A stretch of 64,000 nt of DNA from Flectonema sp. DT1601 (lineage: Eukaryota > Euglenozoa > Diplonemea > Diplonemida > Diplonemidae): NCBI GenBank assembly GCA_964019425.1, contig OZ025785.1:581501-645500 (forward strand). The letters run 5' to 3'. Below the pieces are notes generated by a model. It was not told the DNA's origin. It worked only from the letters and a program-made list of their open reading frames with translations, and searched no databases. Each line of letters starts with the position of its first letter. The stretch's first letter is position 1. Of the stretch, positions 28,934 through 38,828 are shown one piece after another. Position numbers and translations under genes: made by a program.

Positions 28934-31900
28934 ATGGCAACTATCGATTCCCTGTCCTCTGTTTTGAGGAGCCATCAGAGGTTCATGGCGAAGCTGCTAG
29001 TGGAAGTGGTGCGTCGGAAGGAGGAGTCGGGGGCGCTGATGGACAGCTTTTCCGAAGTTCTCAGATCGTCGGAGGAGATCATGGTTGGAATGACGGATGC
29101 TGAGGCTGCGACTGAATTGACGACGTACAAGGAAGTACACCGGGTGGCGAGGGAGAAGGAGTCGGCGAAGTTGGTGGAAGGAAGCTCGCGATTACTGGGA
29201 ACCCTTTCCTTGCATCCTGACATGAAGTGTGCCGATATCGGGTTCGTTAAAGCTGATCTCAAGGGGGACGGGAAGTTGGAGTTGGTCGAAGATGACCTGA
29301 GGAATGTATTCTCGTCCACCTGCTTCCCTCGGCTGCTGAACGAGGATGAGTATTTCAACACACTTCAAATTGGTTACTTGGGCATGGGTGAAACAGAAGA
29401 GGGTGTCCCAGCCCAACTCAGGAAGGAACTCTTCCTGCTGCTGGACTGGCCGAGACTCTCCCACTCGTCGAAGGAAGAAGTCAAATCCCAATTTGACAAC
29501 ACCTCATGGGGTGCTGAGATTCTCCGTGAGCTGGAAGATTCGAACAACTGGGGTACTGTGAAAAGAACATACAAATGGCCTGAACGTGTTGTGACTGCAG
29601 ATGAGTTGAGAACTTCACATAGTCGTACTGGAATTGACATTTTGTTCGCACAAAATCCTGACATGTTGTGTGTCTTCGATGCCTCAGAATATATCGACGA
29701 TGAAGGCACCCTTTCTAGTGATTGTGTTAAGATGCTTCCGTCTTGCATCCGTCGGTTGTCATTCACCAACTGCAGCCGTTGCATCGCATTTGAAAAGCAG
29801 TTCCTGTCTGGCAGTTGTGACTCGCTGACGTCAATCGATTTCACATCTTTTCACAACGTGACGGCCATCCCCAACAAGTTCTTGAATAACATGAAGTCTC
29901 TGACTCACGTGGATTTATCATCCTTGAGTGAAGTTACGATCATTGGCTATGACTTTATTAATGACTGCAGGTCTCTCACCTCCATCGATGTTTCTGGTTT
30001 GAAGAAACTGACTGTGATAGGAGATGGATTTTTATGTTATTTAGAGTCCCTGACTAGCGTGGACCTGTCTTCCTTGAATGAAGTTACGAGAATTTGCGAT
30101 GACTTTATTAAAAACTGTGAATCCCTCACCTCCATCGATGTTTCCGGTTTGAAGAAACTGACTAAAATAGGAATTGGATTCTTGCAGAAGTCAAAGTCCC
30201 TGACTAGCGTGGACTTGTTATCCTTTAGTAAAGTTACGAGCGTTGGAGGTGGCTTTATTAGTTACTGTGAGTCCCTCACCTCCATCGATGTTTCCGGTTT
30301 GAAGAAACTAACTACAATAGGAAATGGATTTTTATGTAATTCAGGGTCCCTGACTAGCGTAGAATTTTGTTCCTCTGGTGAAGTAACGATCGTTGGCGAT
30401 GACTTTATTGGTAACTGTGAATCCCTCACCTCCATCGATGTATCTGGTTTGACAAAGCTGACAACAATAGGAAGTAGATTCTTATATAAATCAAGGTCCC
30501 TGACAAGTGTGGACTTGAGTTCCATGATTGAAGTTAGAAGCATTGGCAGTGGCTTTGTTAGTAACTGTGAGTTCCTCACCTCCATCGATGTTTCCGGTTT
30601 GAAAAAACTGGCAGAAATGAGAGCTAGTAGCTTATCCTATAAAATTTTGTTCACAGAAAGTCCCGACATGTTGTGTGTCTTCGATGCCTCAGAATATATC
30701 GACGATGAAGGCACCCTTTCTAGTGATTGTGTTGAGATGCTTCCGTCTTTCATCCGTCGGTTGTCATTCACCAACTGCAGCCGTTGCACTGAATTTGAAA
30801 AGCAGTTCCTGTCAGACAGTTGTGACTCGCTGACGTCAATCGATTTCACTTCTTTTCACAACGTGACGGCCATCCCCAACAAGTTCTTGAATAACTTGAA
30901 GTCTCTGACTCACGTGGATTTATCTTCCTTTAGTGAAGTTACGAGTATTGGCGATTCCTTTATTAGAAACTGTAAGTCCCTCGCCTCCATCGATGTTTCC
31001 GGTTTGAAGAAACTGACTGTGATAGGAGATGGATTCTTGAATTATTCAAAGTCTCTGACTAGCATGGATTTATCTTCCTTGAGTGAAGTAACGATCGTTG
31101 GCGATGACTTTATTGGCGGCTGTGAATCCCTCACCTCCATCGATGTTTCTGGTTTGAAGAAACTGACTACAATAGGAGATAGATTCTTGTATAATTCAAA
31201 GTCCCTGACTCACGTTGATTTATCTTCGTTGAGTGAAGTAACGAGCATTGACGATTACTTTATTAGTAACTGTGAGTCCCTCACCTCCATCGATGTTTCC
31301 GGTTTGAAGAAACTGACTGTGATAGGAGATGGATTCTTGAATTATTCAAAGTCTCTGACTAGCATGGATTTATCTTCCTTGAGTGAAGTAACGAGCATTG
31401 ACGATTACTTTATTAGTTACTGTGAGTCCCTCACCTCCATCGATGTTTCTGGTTTGAAGAAACTGACTACAATAGGAGATGGATTCTTGCATAATTTAAA
31501 GTCCCTGACTAGTGTGGACTTGCGTTCCTTTAGTGAGGTAACGATCGTTGGCGATGACTTTTTGTGCGGCTGTGAATCTCTCACCTCCATCGATGTTTCT
31601 GGTTTGAAGAAACTGACTACAATAGGACTTAGATTCTTATATATTTCAAAGTCCCTGACTAGTGTGGACTTGCGTTCCTTTAGTGAAGTTACGATCGTTG
31701 GCGATTACTTTTTTTGCGGCTGTGAATCCCTCACCTCCATCGATGTTTCTGGTTTGAAGAAACTGACTACAATAGGAGATGGATTCTTGCATAATTTAAA
31801 GTCCCTGACTAGTGTGGACTTGCGTTCCTTTAGTGAGGTAACGATCGTTGGCGATGACTTTTTGTGCGGCTGTGAATCTCTCACCTCCATCGATGTTTCT

Positions 31901-32968
31901 GGTTTGAAGAAACTGACTACAATAGGACTTAGATTCTTATATATTTCAAAGTCCCTGACTAGTGTGGACTTGCGTTCCTTTAGTGAGGTAACGATCGTTG
32001 GCGATGACTTTTTTTGCAACTGTGAATCCCTCACCTCCATCGATGTTTCTGTTTTGAAGAAACTGACTAAAATAGGAGATGGATTCTTATATAATTCAAA
32101 GTCTCTGACTAGCGTGGATTTGTCTTCCTTGCATGAAGTTACAAGCATTGGCAGTGACTTTTTTAGTAACTGTGAGTCCCTCACCTCCATCGATGTTTCC
32201 GGTTTAAAAAAGCTGGCAGAAATGAGAACTAGATTCTTATCGTATGAAATTTTGTTCACAGAAAATCCCGACATGTTGTGTGTCTTCGATGCCTCAGAAT
32301 ATATCGACGATGAAGGCACCCTTTCTAGTGATTGTGTTGAGATGCTTCCGTCTTGCATCCGTCGGTTGTCATTCACCAACTGCAGCCGTTGCACTGCATT
32401 TGAAAAGCAGTTCCTGTCAGACAGTTGTGACTCGCTGACGTCAATCGATTTCACTTCTTTTCACAACGTGACGGCCATCCCCAACGAGTTCTTGAGCAAC
32501 TTGGAGTCTCTGACTCACGTGGATTTATCTTCCTTTAGTGAAGTTACGAGTATTGGCGATTCCTTTATTAGTAACTGTGAGTCCCTCACCTCCATCGATG
32601 TTTCCGGTTTTCAGAAACTGACTGGAATAGGATTTGGATTCTTGAATTATTCAAAGTCTCTGACTAGCGTGGACTTGTCATCCTTGAGTGAAGTAACGAG
32701 TATTGACGATCACTTTATTAGTGACTGTGAGTCCCTCACCTCCATCGATGTTTCCGGTTTAAAGAAGCTGACTAAAATAGGAAATGGATTCTTGAATTAT
32801 TCAAAGTCTCTGACTAGCGTGGATTTGTCTTCCTTTGGTGAAGTTACGAGTGTTGGCAATGGCTTTATTGGTAACTGTGAATCCCTCACCTCCATCGATG
32901 TTTCCTATTTGAAGAATCTGACTACATTAAGAAGAGATTTCTTAAAGGCCGCAAACCTAAGGTACTAA
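28934..32968 (+). CDS. BspA-like leucine-rich-repeat protein B
   Basis: A 1344-aa paralogue of the protein at 22119. The first 330 residues are almost identical, then the LRR array diverges in unit order and number. The 25-residue A/B alternation continues, and the cap module PDMLCVFDASEYIDDEGTLS occurs three times (near residues 240, 580 and 1110). A local 300-bp (four-unit) duplication is seen at about 31500-31800 and 31800-32100 (DLRSFSEVTIVGDDF blocks). The C-terminus differs (LKNLTTLRRDFLKAANLRY). No signal peptide or membrane segment is evident. The pair suggests a family in which the N-terminal domain is conserved and the repeat face varies; what it binds cannot be read from the sequence. 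Confidence 0.88.
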   Translation: MATIDSLSSVLRSHQRFMAKLLVEVVRRKEESGALMDSFSEVLRSSEEIMVGMTDAEAATELTTYKEVHRVAREKESAKLVEGSSRLLGTLSLHPDMKCADIGFVKADLKGDGKLELVEDDLRNVFSSTCFPRLLNEDEYFNTLQIGYLGMGETEEGVPAQLRKELFLLLDWPRLSHSSKEEVKSQFDNTSWGAEILRELEDSNNWGTVKRTYKWPERVVTADELRTSHSRTGIDILFAQNPDMLCVFDASEYIDDEGTLSSDCVKMLPSCIRRLSFTNCSRCIAFEKQFLSGSCDSLTSIDFTSFHNVTAIPNKFLNNMKSLTHVDLSSLSEVTIIGYDFINDCRSLTSIDVSGLKKLTVIGDGFLCYLESLTSVDLSSLNEVTRICDDFIKNCESLTSIDVSGLKKLTKIGIGFLQKSKSLTSVDLLSFSKVTSVGGGFISYCESLTSIDVSGLKKLTTIGNGFLCNSGSLTSVEFCSSGEVTIVGDDFIGNCESLTSIDVSGLTKLTTIGSRFLYKSRSLTSVDLSSMIEVRSIGSGFVSNCEFLTSIDVSGLKKLAEMRASSLSYKILFTESPDMLCVFDASEYIDDEGTLSSDCVEMLPSFIRRLSFTNCSRCTEFEKQFLSDSCDSLTSIDFTSFHNVTAIPNKFLNNLKSLTHVDLSSFSEVTSIGDSFIRNCKSLASIDVSGLKKLTVIGDGFLNYSKSLTSMDLSSLSEVTIVGDDFIGGCESLTSIDVSGLKKLTTIGDRFLYNSKSLTHVDLSSLSEVTSIDDYFISNCESLTSIDVSGLKKLTVIGDGFLNYSKSLTSMDLSSLSEVTSIDDYFISYCESLTSIDVSGLKKLTTIGDGFLHNLKSLTSVDLRSFSEVTIVGDDFLCGCESLTSIDVSGLKKLTTIGLRFLYISKSLTSVDLRSFSEVTIVGDYFFCGCESLTSIDVSGLKKLTTIGDGFLHNLKSLTSVDLRSFSEVTIVGDDFLCGCESLTSIDVSGLKKLTTIGLRFLYISKSLTSVDLRSFSEVTIVGDDFFCNCESLTSIDVSVLKKLTKIGDGFLYNSKSLTSVDLSSLHEVTSIGSDFFSNCESLTSIDVSGLKKLAEMRTRFLSYEILFTENPDMLCVFDASEYIDDEGTLSSDCVEMLPSCIRRLSFTNCSRCTAFEKQFLSDSCDSLTSIDFTSFHNVTAIPNEFLSNLESLTHVDLSSFSEVTSIGDSFISNCESLTSIDVSGFQKLTGIGFGFLNYSKSLTSVDLSSLSEVTSIDDHFISDCESLTSIDVSGLKKLTKIGNGFLNYSKSLTSVDLSSFGEVTSVGNGFIGNCESLTSIDVSYLKNLTTLRRDFLKAANLRY

Positions 32969-33528
32969 GGAATATGTTGAGAGATTAAAGGAATGCAGTG
33001 ATAAATAAAGAAAGAAAATATCTTTGTGGTAGTTCTTTTATTCAGACTATTAGTTTGTTTTGGGCTATTTTTGTGGAGCTTTTTTTGAAGTTTTGAAAAC
33101 CCCGCAGGAAAATTATTGTGCTTTCAACTGAGGGTGAACGATCCTCGGTACTGTTCCGGATGTATGGGCATATGGCACATATAGTCGTACATATATAATG
33201 ATGTCGTGAGATAGATTCTTGAATTATCCAAATTCCCTGACTCGGGAATGACCAACAAGTTCTGTTGTTGTTCGGCCTCCGATCCGCCTACTGGCAGAAT
33301 TTCAAGATGCTTAGGTTGCCATACTTAATTCCAGGAATGAATGGAACTTTCTGCTGACAATATGTGTATGCAAATAGGATTATTTTTTTTACTTCTGTTC
33401 AAACAGTTAACCCAAGCTGATGACCATCGAGGTAAAGAGTTTTGTGTACTCTCAAAGAAGTGTTATAATACAATTATATTAAACAATTATCTCTTTTATT
33501 ATTATTACAAAACAGTCCTACTAGCATT
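32969..33528. other. Intergenic
   Basis: No gene seen. A scrap GATAGATTCTTGAATTATCCAA at 33211-33232 resembles the LRR unit phrase and may be a leftover. Acceptor-like TTACAAAACAG (AG 33514-33515) lies 13 nt before the next ATG. Confidence 0.4.
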
Positions 33529-34224
33529 ATGGAAAGTACGACCGCGGGAGTGATCAGCACTCTCATTTCAGTTATTAGCGTTGTTTTTCGATCTATATTT
33601 TGGTGGGGAGATCGCTTCGGAGCTCTTAACGCCTCTGGTGTGTTGTTGATTACATTTTTAGTAGTACACGCTGCGGGGAACAGTTTAATATTTTTTGGAC
33701 ATGAAAAATTTAATATTTATGGACATCAGGCTGCGAGTAATCCTGCATTAATAATTATAGAATGGTACTTGCTGATAGCTCTGTTGTGGCATGTGGGTGC
33801 AGCGATGTTTATATTGGTTAAGACTAAGAAATATCGTTTAATTGGAAGAGACGTTAGATACACAGCGATGTTTGGATCAGGTTGCATCATGATCGTTTTT
33901 ATATACCAGCATTTGATGGAGATGAGATTTGGAAACTCAGTGACTACGCAATACGATTCATTACCTGAAGTACCCATTCGCAATTTGTATTTGGTACAAA
34001 AAGGTGTTCTCGCATCTGTTGGTCGCACATTATTTTACATTGTGTCCGTATTATTAGTTGGAATTCATTTATTATTTGGTTGGAAAGTTGCGGTTACCCG
34101 ACCGTCAATGTCAATCCCACAAGTACATCGACCTATTGCAATATTATTAGGAAATCTTTTACTTTTTGTTATAATTTCAATTTTTATTGCTGCTACTGTG
34201 TGCACTCACCTTGATTTTGTATAA
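33529..34224 (+). CDS. Succinate dehydrogenase/fumarate reductase cytochrome b subunit (di-haem SdhC type)
   Basis: The 231-aa protein has five predicted membrane helices (about 36-57, 72-96, 112-131, 164-187, 200-225). Four histidines lie inside or at the ends of helices I-IV (His47 in TFLVVHAAGN, His88 in LLWHVGAA, His128 in FIYQHLME, His180 in LVGIHLLFGW), as expected for axial ligands of two b haems. The pattern FLVVH-x2-GN-x2-FFG...FN-YGH resembles the single-chain SdhC/FrdC cytochrome b of Bacteroidetes/Bacillus-type succinate:quinone oxidoreductases. It would anchor the flavoprotein and iron-sulfur subunits in the inner mitochondrial membrane and pass electrons to or from quinone. Classical mitochondrial SDHC/SDHD are two short chains, so this long single-chain type is unusual for a nuclear gene. 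No clear mitochondrial presequence is seen. Confidence 0.72.
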   Translation: MESTTAGVISTLISVISVVFRSIFWWGDRFGALNASGVLLITFLVVHAAGNSLIFFGHEKFNIYGHQAASNPALIIIEWYLLIALLWHVGAAMFILVKTKKYRLIGRDVRYTAMFGSGCIMIVFIYQHLMEMRFGNSVTTQYDSLPEVPIRNLYLVQKGVLASVGRTLFYIVSVLLVGIHLLFGWKVAVTRPSMSIPQVHRPIAILLGNLLLFVIISIFIAATVCTHLDFV

Positions 34225-34624
34225 ACAGTTGTTCCATACGTCTTTCTTTGATGAAAAAAGGATAGTATTTCTACCCTTTTTTTCAAGCTTGTTATTCTCA
34301 AAAAAAAAAAAAAAAAAAAGAGAAAAGCATCTGGAAGGAAAATTCTTCGATTTTTTCTACACCCATTTTTTTTTTTTTTGTCTTGTCAATTTGACTCAAG
34401 AAAAATAAAATAAATAAATAAATAAATTTTTTCAACTAAACAACGGAAAAACGTTGCGATAATACAACTAATCACGTAGTGAGTCTTCTACACTGCATAT
34501 ATGGTAAACTGAGAACAAAAAATATTTTCTTTTTTTAAATTGAGAATCAATAATTTCTTTAATTTCTAAAGAAGGAGAAAAAAAACAAAACACACACAAA
34601 AAAAATGATGAACAAGAACCTCAG
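34225..34624. other. Intergenic with a possible uORF
   Basis: A- and T-tracts and a TAAA microsatellite (34405-34427). A seven-codon uORF (ATGATG at 34605, MMNKNLR) ends in a TGA that overlaps the main ATG at 34625 as ATGA. If the CTCAG at 34620-34624 is an acceptor, the uORF is removed. Confidence 0.4.
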
Positions 34625-36649
34625 ATGAGCGACACAGAAGGAATCACTGAAGAACCAAATCCGAATGAGTCCAAAGAGCAAATTCTGCAGAAAGATGATG
34701 TAAAAAGTGATGTGGAAAAAGTATCTCAGGAGGAAGTTGAAGAAGAAGAAGAAGAAGAAGAGGAACCCACAGATGAAGAGTTTTTAAGCAAAGAATTATA
34801 CGTAGATTTCAGAACGTTATTTCACACCATGGATGCTGATGGTTCTGAAGAAATTGGATTACGAGAACTAACCAAATCTCTTGATGAAGTTAAACAGTTT
34901 TCAGATATGTTTGGAGTTACTCTGCAGACTGATGCGAAGTGTTTTAAAAAGATTGATAAAGATAGGACGGGATTGATTTCACCGTTTGAGCTGCTCAGGG
35001 TTCTGTTGCCGAACATTCCACAACACAAAATCAAATCTGCGATGCAAAAGTATGAAAAAATTTGGAAAAATGCCTTGGAGATAATAAAATCTGACGAAGC
35101 AGATCAGCAACAATCTGAACAACAATCTCAAACTGAAGAAGATATTGAAGTTGATTCTCAAGCGTCAAGTGCGGGTCCTGATTTCTTACCGAAAGATCTC
35201 TACATAGAATTCAGAGAAATCCTTTACAGTATTGGAACAACAAGATCTAACGAACTGAGGCTTAAATCACTTTGTGATTCTAAAACAGAAGTATCTCAGC
35301 TATCAGATCTTTTCGGAGTTCAGCTTCAGACTGATATCAAAAGTTTAAAAAAGATCGACAAAGACCGGACTGGTCTCATCTCACCGTTCGAGTTATTGAG
35401 GGAGTTCTTACCAGGAATACAACAGCATTTGATTAAATCAGCGATGAAAAAGTATGAACCAGCTTGGAATTCTCACAAAAAAGAATTAATTGCCGCGGCT
35501 GAAGAAGAGGAAGAAGAAGAAGAAGAAGACAACGACAACACAGATGCAGATGAATCTCAAAATGATAATTCAAATCCACTCAATCAGCTCTTAGTTGTTG
35601 ATGTCGATGTTTATTTATATTGTAAACAAGCATTCGAGACTATGGATGAAGACAGAAGCGGTGAAATAGGAATTAGAGAAATTTCTCACTACGTTCGTCA
35701 ACACGGATCTCCCTTTACTGGAAATATTGATTGGAAACTACTGGACAGAGACCGCAACGGATATTGTTCTTATGAAGAATTCTTGAGAGCATCGTACCCA
35801 ACTGAACCAACTTGGAAGATTAAAAAAGACTTAATGGTGTTGTACGAAACACATGGTAAACCAGAAACGATCACAACCAATAAGAAAACTGTTTTAAATC
35901 AAACACGTCTCAGAAAATCAAAGACTCCGGAACCCATCATACTGAGTCAACTCAGTGGAGGCCTTCAAGTAATAAAGGCAACCTCGTATGACAGGAGAAT
36001 TAAGCAATTGGAACATAGGCTTGCTACGGCAGAGAGGGAGCAGCGTGCGTTTGAAAAGGCGAGGAGGCCATTAAGAAATCCGTTATCAGAGGCTCAACAG
36101 TTAAGTCTAAATAACAAACTTTATTATTATCAATTGGAGAGGTTGCAAGAAGCTGAGAAAGTTAGGAATGAAAAACTGTGTGACGAATTGCATCCATCTC
36201 AATTACGATGGTTTAACCACGATAAGTTGTCGACTGATAAAGTCGCAATCCTAAACACTCGTTTGTATGATGATCCAGTCGTTGCTCGTGTTGAAAAACG
36301 ACAACAGTTAGATAGTATTTTACAAGAACCTCTCAGTCCTCAAAAAGTAATTGACTCCGAAGAACTTGTCATATCTGTCGGACGCTTATACACCTCAGAC
36401 ATCGCAAATCGCAAGGAAAGGAGAGAAATCCTTTCCAAAACACTCTGCGGATCGGGTCCAACTCCCCGTGTTTCATCTCCAGAGGCCTGCCTATTATCTT
36501 CAAAGAGACTTTATACCGAGGGTATTGAGAGAAAGAATAAAAAAATTCAGCTACTACGAAAGAAATACATACTCGATGCTCAGTTACCCGTTGTTAAGTT
36601 AAAAAGAGATCAACAAGCAAAGATGATAGGAAGATTAGCTGGAATTTGA
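34625..36649 (+). CDS. EF-hand calcium-binding protein with acidic linkers and C-terminal RLY repeats
   Basis: The 674-aa protein has five recognisable EF-hand loops: DADGSEEIGLREL (about residue 70), DKDRTGLISPFEL (110), a second DKDRTGLISPFEL (246), DEDRSGEIGIREI (340) and DRDRNGYCSYEEF (375). The first two and the third belong to a duplicated ~130-residue module; the first loop of the second module (SIGTTRSNELRLKSL) has lost its ligands. Poly-Glu runs at about 38-48 and 293-302 separate the modules. The C-terminal third is coiled-coil-like with four copies of a (K/R)LY motif followed by charged helix (NKLYYYQLERL, TRLYDDPVVAR, GRLYTSDIANR, KRLYTEGIERK), reminiscent of repeats in axonemal or cytoskeletal proteins of flagellates. 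A calcium-responsive cytoskeletal role is inferred. Confidence 0.8.
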   Translation: MSDTEGITEEPNPNESKEQILQKDDVKSDVEKVSQEEVEEEEEEEEEPTDEEFLSKELYVDFRTLFHTMDADGSEEIGLRELTKSLDEVKQFSDMFGVTLQTDAKCFKKIDKDRTGLISPFELLRVLLPNIPQHKIKSAMQKYEKIWKNALEIIKSDEADQQQSEQQSQTEEDIEVDSQASSAGPDFLPKDLYIEFREILYSIGTTRSNELRLKSLCDSKTEVSQLSDLFGVQLQTDIKSLKKIDKDRTGLISPFELLREFLPGIQQHLIKSAMKKYEPAWNSHKKELIAAAEEEEEEEEEDNDNTDADESQNDNSNPLNQLLVVDVDVYLYCKQAFETMDEDRSGEIGIREISHYVRQHGSPFTGNIDWKLLDRDRNGYCSYEEFLRASYPTEPTWKIKKDLMVLYETHGKPETITTNKKTVLNQTRLRKSKTPEPIILSQLSGGLQVIKATSYDRRIKQLEHRLATAEREQRAFEKARRPLRNPLSEAQQLSLNNKLYYYQLERLQEAEKVRNEKLCDELHPSQLRWFNHDKLSTDKVAILNTRLYDDPVVARVEKRQQLDSILQEPLSPQKVIDSEELVISVGRLYTSDIANRKERREILSKTLCGSGPTPRVSSPEACLLSSKRLYTEGIERKNKKIQLLRKKYILDAQLPVVKLKRDQQAKMIGRLAGI

Positions 36650-36745
36650 GTGAAAAAAATTACAAAACAAAAAAAAAAAAAGAAGAAAAAAGAAAATATT
36701 TTTTTATTTATGGAGGTCTGACATTCTTGTGGACTTCCTACTCTC

Positions 36746-36777
<32 letters not shown>

Positions 36778-36827
36778 CTCCCTTTCCCTTTCTTCTCGAT
36801 TTATCATTTATTCTCTCAACAAGGAGC

Positions 36828-38747
36828 ATGAGTCTCACAGAGTATGACGTTTTAGCGAAAGTAGGAAACAAAATCCTAACAGCCATAACAGCGGGTGCGG
36901 ATCTCAAAGCGGGATGCGTACGCCACTGTATTCATAAGATGGCAGCAGAACATGCAATTGTAGAATCCGCTTTTGAATTCGTAACCGGTGTCACTTCACC
37001 TGATAACTGGACTACACCAAAAGATACAATTCTAAACAACCTCGTTTCTGGTGTCGACCTCGTCGTTATTTCTGTTTTAAAATTTCAATTGAGACAACTC
37101 CGCTATGGAGAGTTTAAAAGCAAAGATGATCTCAGCAAAGAAATAAATCAAATAACAGGAATTGAAAAACCGCTACACATGAATCTTGTTTTTCCATGGT
37201 GTGAAATGTCATCATCTGGAACTATGAAAGCAACATACGGTTTAAGTGATAGCAGTGAAGTTCATTCACTGTCAATTCCACAGAGAATAGTTCAGATAGA
37301 TGATGGTAGTGATGCGGGATGGACTCTATTCACCGAAGCTACTTTAAAAGCAAAAGGAGTGTCCTACGATACATCGTGCATGATGAGTCACGGATTCAAG
37401 TTTGTTACAGCTACTCCGTTTGGAGACCATTCAGCGGTATTCGCTGGTAGACCTCCTCAGTATTTTGGATCAACCATCCATTCTGGATTTGAGAATAGAT
37501 CAATTGAAGTAAAAGGATTGAATAGAGTTAAAAGGTTCTTCTCAATGGGTTCGAATGAACAAAAATGTTCAAACGCTATTGAAGAAGGCATTCAAGATTT
37601 TATCATAAAGTATAGCAAAAAATCTGAAGAGAAATTGAGATCACAACCACGTGAGTTGATCTTCTCATATGCAGAAGCAGTTTGCAGGTGTTGCATTACA
37701 TTGTTATTTCCTGATGTCTCCAAAAGAAAGGGAGATCAGCTTTCAGAGGCTGTATTCATGTCAGAGATCCCTTCGAACCTTCAAAAAAAGTTCTCCCTTC
37801 CAAACGATTCACTTCTTAATAAAAATATTATTAAAGTTTGCATTGCTTCACTTTGCTCACATAAATGCTCTACGATTGATGAATCGATTTACGTGAGAGG
37901 ATCTGAAGTTCTGGATTTCTCACATCCTGTTTTTAATTTTGTTATAAAGTGTTTAGGAATTCACCCTATTAACACAAACTTATTGACAATGCAAATAAGT
38001 GAAAGTAACGAGTCGGATTTCAGAATGTCTGATTTTGCTGATGTTTGTGAAAAAAATGCTGCCACTCACACTGACACTTCTACTAACACTTTCTACAAAA
38101 TCCGAGACGAAGATAAGCTTTACGAATTTATAAGCAATCGTTCACCTGGGGGTCATTCCATTGCGGAAGTGTTCCCTGATGTCATTCCGTTTTGCTTTAG
38201 CCTTGTGACGAGACCTGATAGTCGAGACTATAGATTGCCTGGATGTACTGCCATCTGTGACTATAATGAAAAAGTTGAATTTCCAAAAGAGATAAACGAA
38301 ACGTTAGTAATATGTATACAACAGATACTAAGTTCTTGGGGTTGTGAACACAATAAAATGTTTGTATTGCCTGGTCGGGATAATCACATGGTCTCATTTC
38401 CTGATTTTCCGATTAACAAGAATCGAGTTCCCAAAATGATCCAGGCGATTCAAGATACTCTAACCACTCAGGGAATAGCTTCTGAGTCTTTCTTTGACAA
38501 GAGATACGAGCCTGTCATCAAGGAAGCAACGTCACTAATGCCTTATCATGAGGTTAGAGGCTTCACTGGTAGTACGCATTTTGCTTTTTGGTCGCATATT
38601 TTTGTAATTCTTCCGGGAGATGATTTCGTTGAAGCTCCGTCTGGTGTTGAGCTGCTTCGGGAGACTTCCAGAAGACGGTATTTCGATATTACATTAGATG
38701 GTGAATTTCCCTCATTCGTAGACAGAATTGAAAATTCAACACCTTAG
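36828..38747 (+). CDS. Conserved-looking protein of unknown function (639 aa)
   Basis: The first sensible ATG is 36828 (MSLTEYDVLAKVGNKI); it follows CTCTCAACAAG by four nucleotides (AG 36822-36823), and the T-tract upstream would otherwise give an implausible poly-Phe leader. The protein is soluble, of mixed composition, with no signal peptide, membrane helix or repeat. Distinct segments are AGCVRHCIHKMAAEHAIVES near the N-terminus, RRLRYGEFK-like and AEAVCRCCITLLFPDVSKRK in the middle, and HFAFWSHIFVILPGDDFVEA near the C-terminus. I do not recognise a domain. Codon use is like its neighbours, and the frame is clean over 1.9 kb, so it is a real gene. Confidence 0.78.
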   Translation: MSLTEYDVLAKVGNKILTAITAGADLKAGCVRHCIHKMAAEHAIVESAFEFVTGVTSPDNWTTPKDTILNNLVSGVDLVVISVLKFQLRQLRYGEFKSKDDLSKEINQITGIEKPLHMNLVFPWCEMSSSGTMKATYGLSDSSEVHSLSIPQRIVQIDDGSDAGWTLFTEATLKAKGVSYDTSCMMSHGFKFVTATPFGDHSAVFAGRPPQYFGSTIHSGFENRSIEVKGLNRVKRFFSMGSNEQKCSNAIEEGIQDFIIKYSKKSEEKLRSQPRELIFSYAEAVCRCCITLLFPDVSKRKGDQLSEAVFMSEIPSNLQKKFSLPNDSLLNKNIIKVCIASLCSHKCSTIDESIYVRGSEVLDFSHPVFNFVIKCLGIHPINTNLLTMQISESNESDFRMSDFADVCEKNAATHTDTSTNTFYKIRDEDKLYEFISNRSPGGHSIAEVFPDVIPFCFSLVTRPDSRDYRLPGCTAICDYNEKVEFPKEINETLVICIQQILSSWGCEHNKMFVLPGRDNHMVSFPDFPINKNRVPKMIQAIQDTLTTQGIASESFFDKRYEPVIKEATSLMPYHEVRGFTGSTHFAFWSHIFVILPGDDFVEAPSGVELLRETSRRRYFDITLDGEFPSFVDRIENSTP

Positions 38748-38828
38748 ACATTCCTGTGGAGCACTCTTATGTGAAAAATGGTCTTAACTTTTTTTTTTAT
38801 TTTTTTTTTATACAGATATTTTAAAACA

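Noticed and set aside
36729-36827. Poly-Phe leader as N-terminus of the 639-aa protein
   Set aside because: It is the pyrimidine tract before an acceptor-like site; the ATG at 36828 gives a normal N-terminus.
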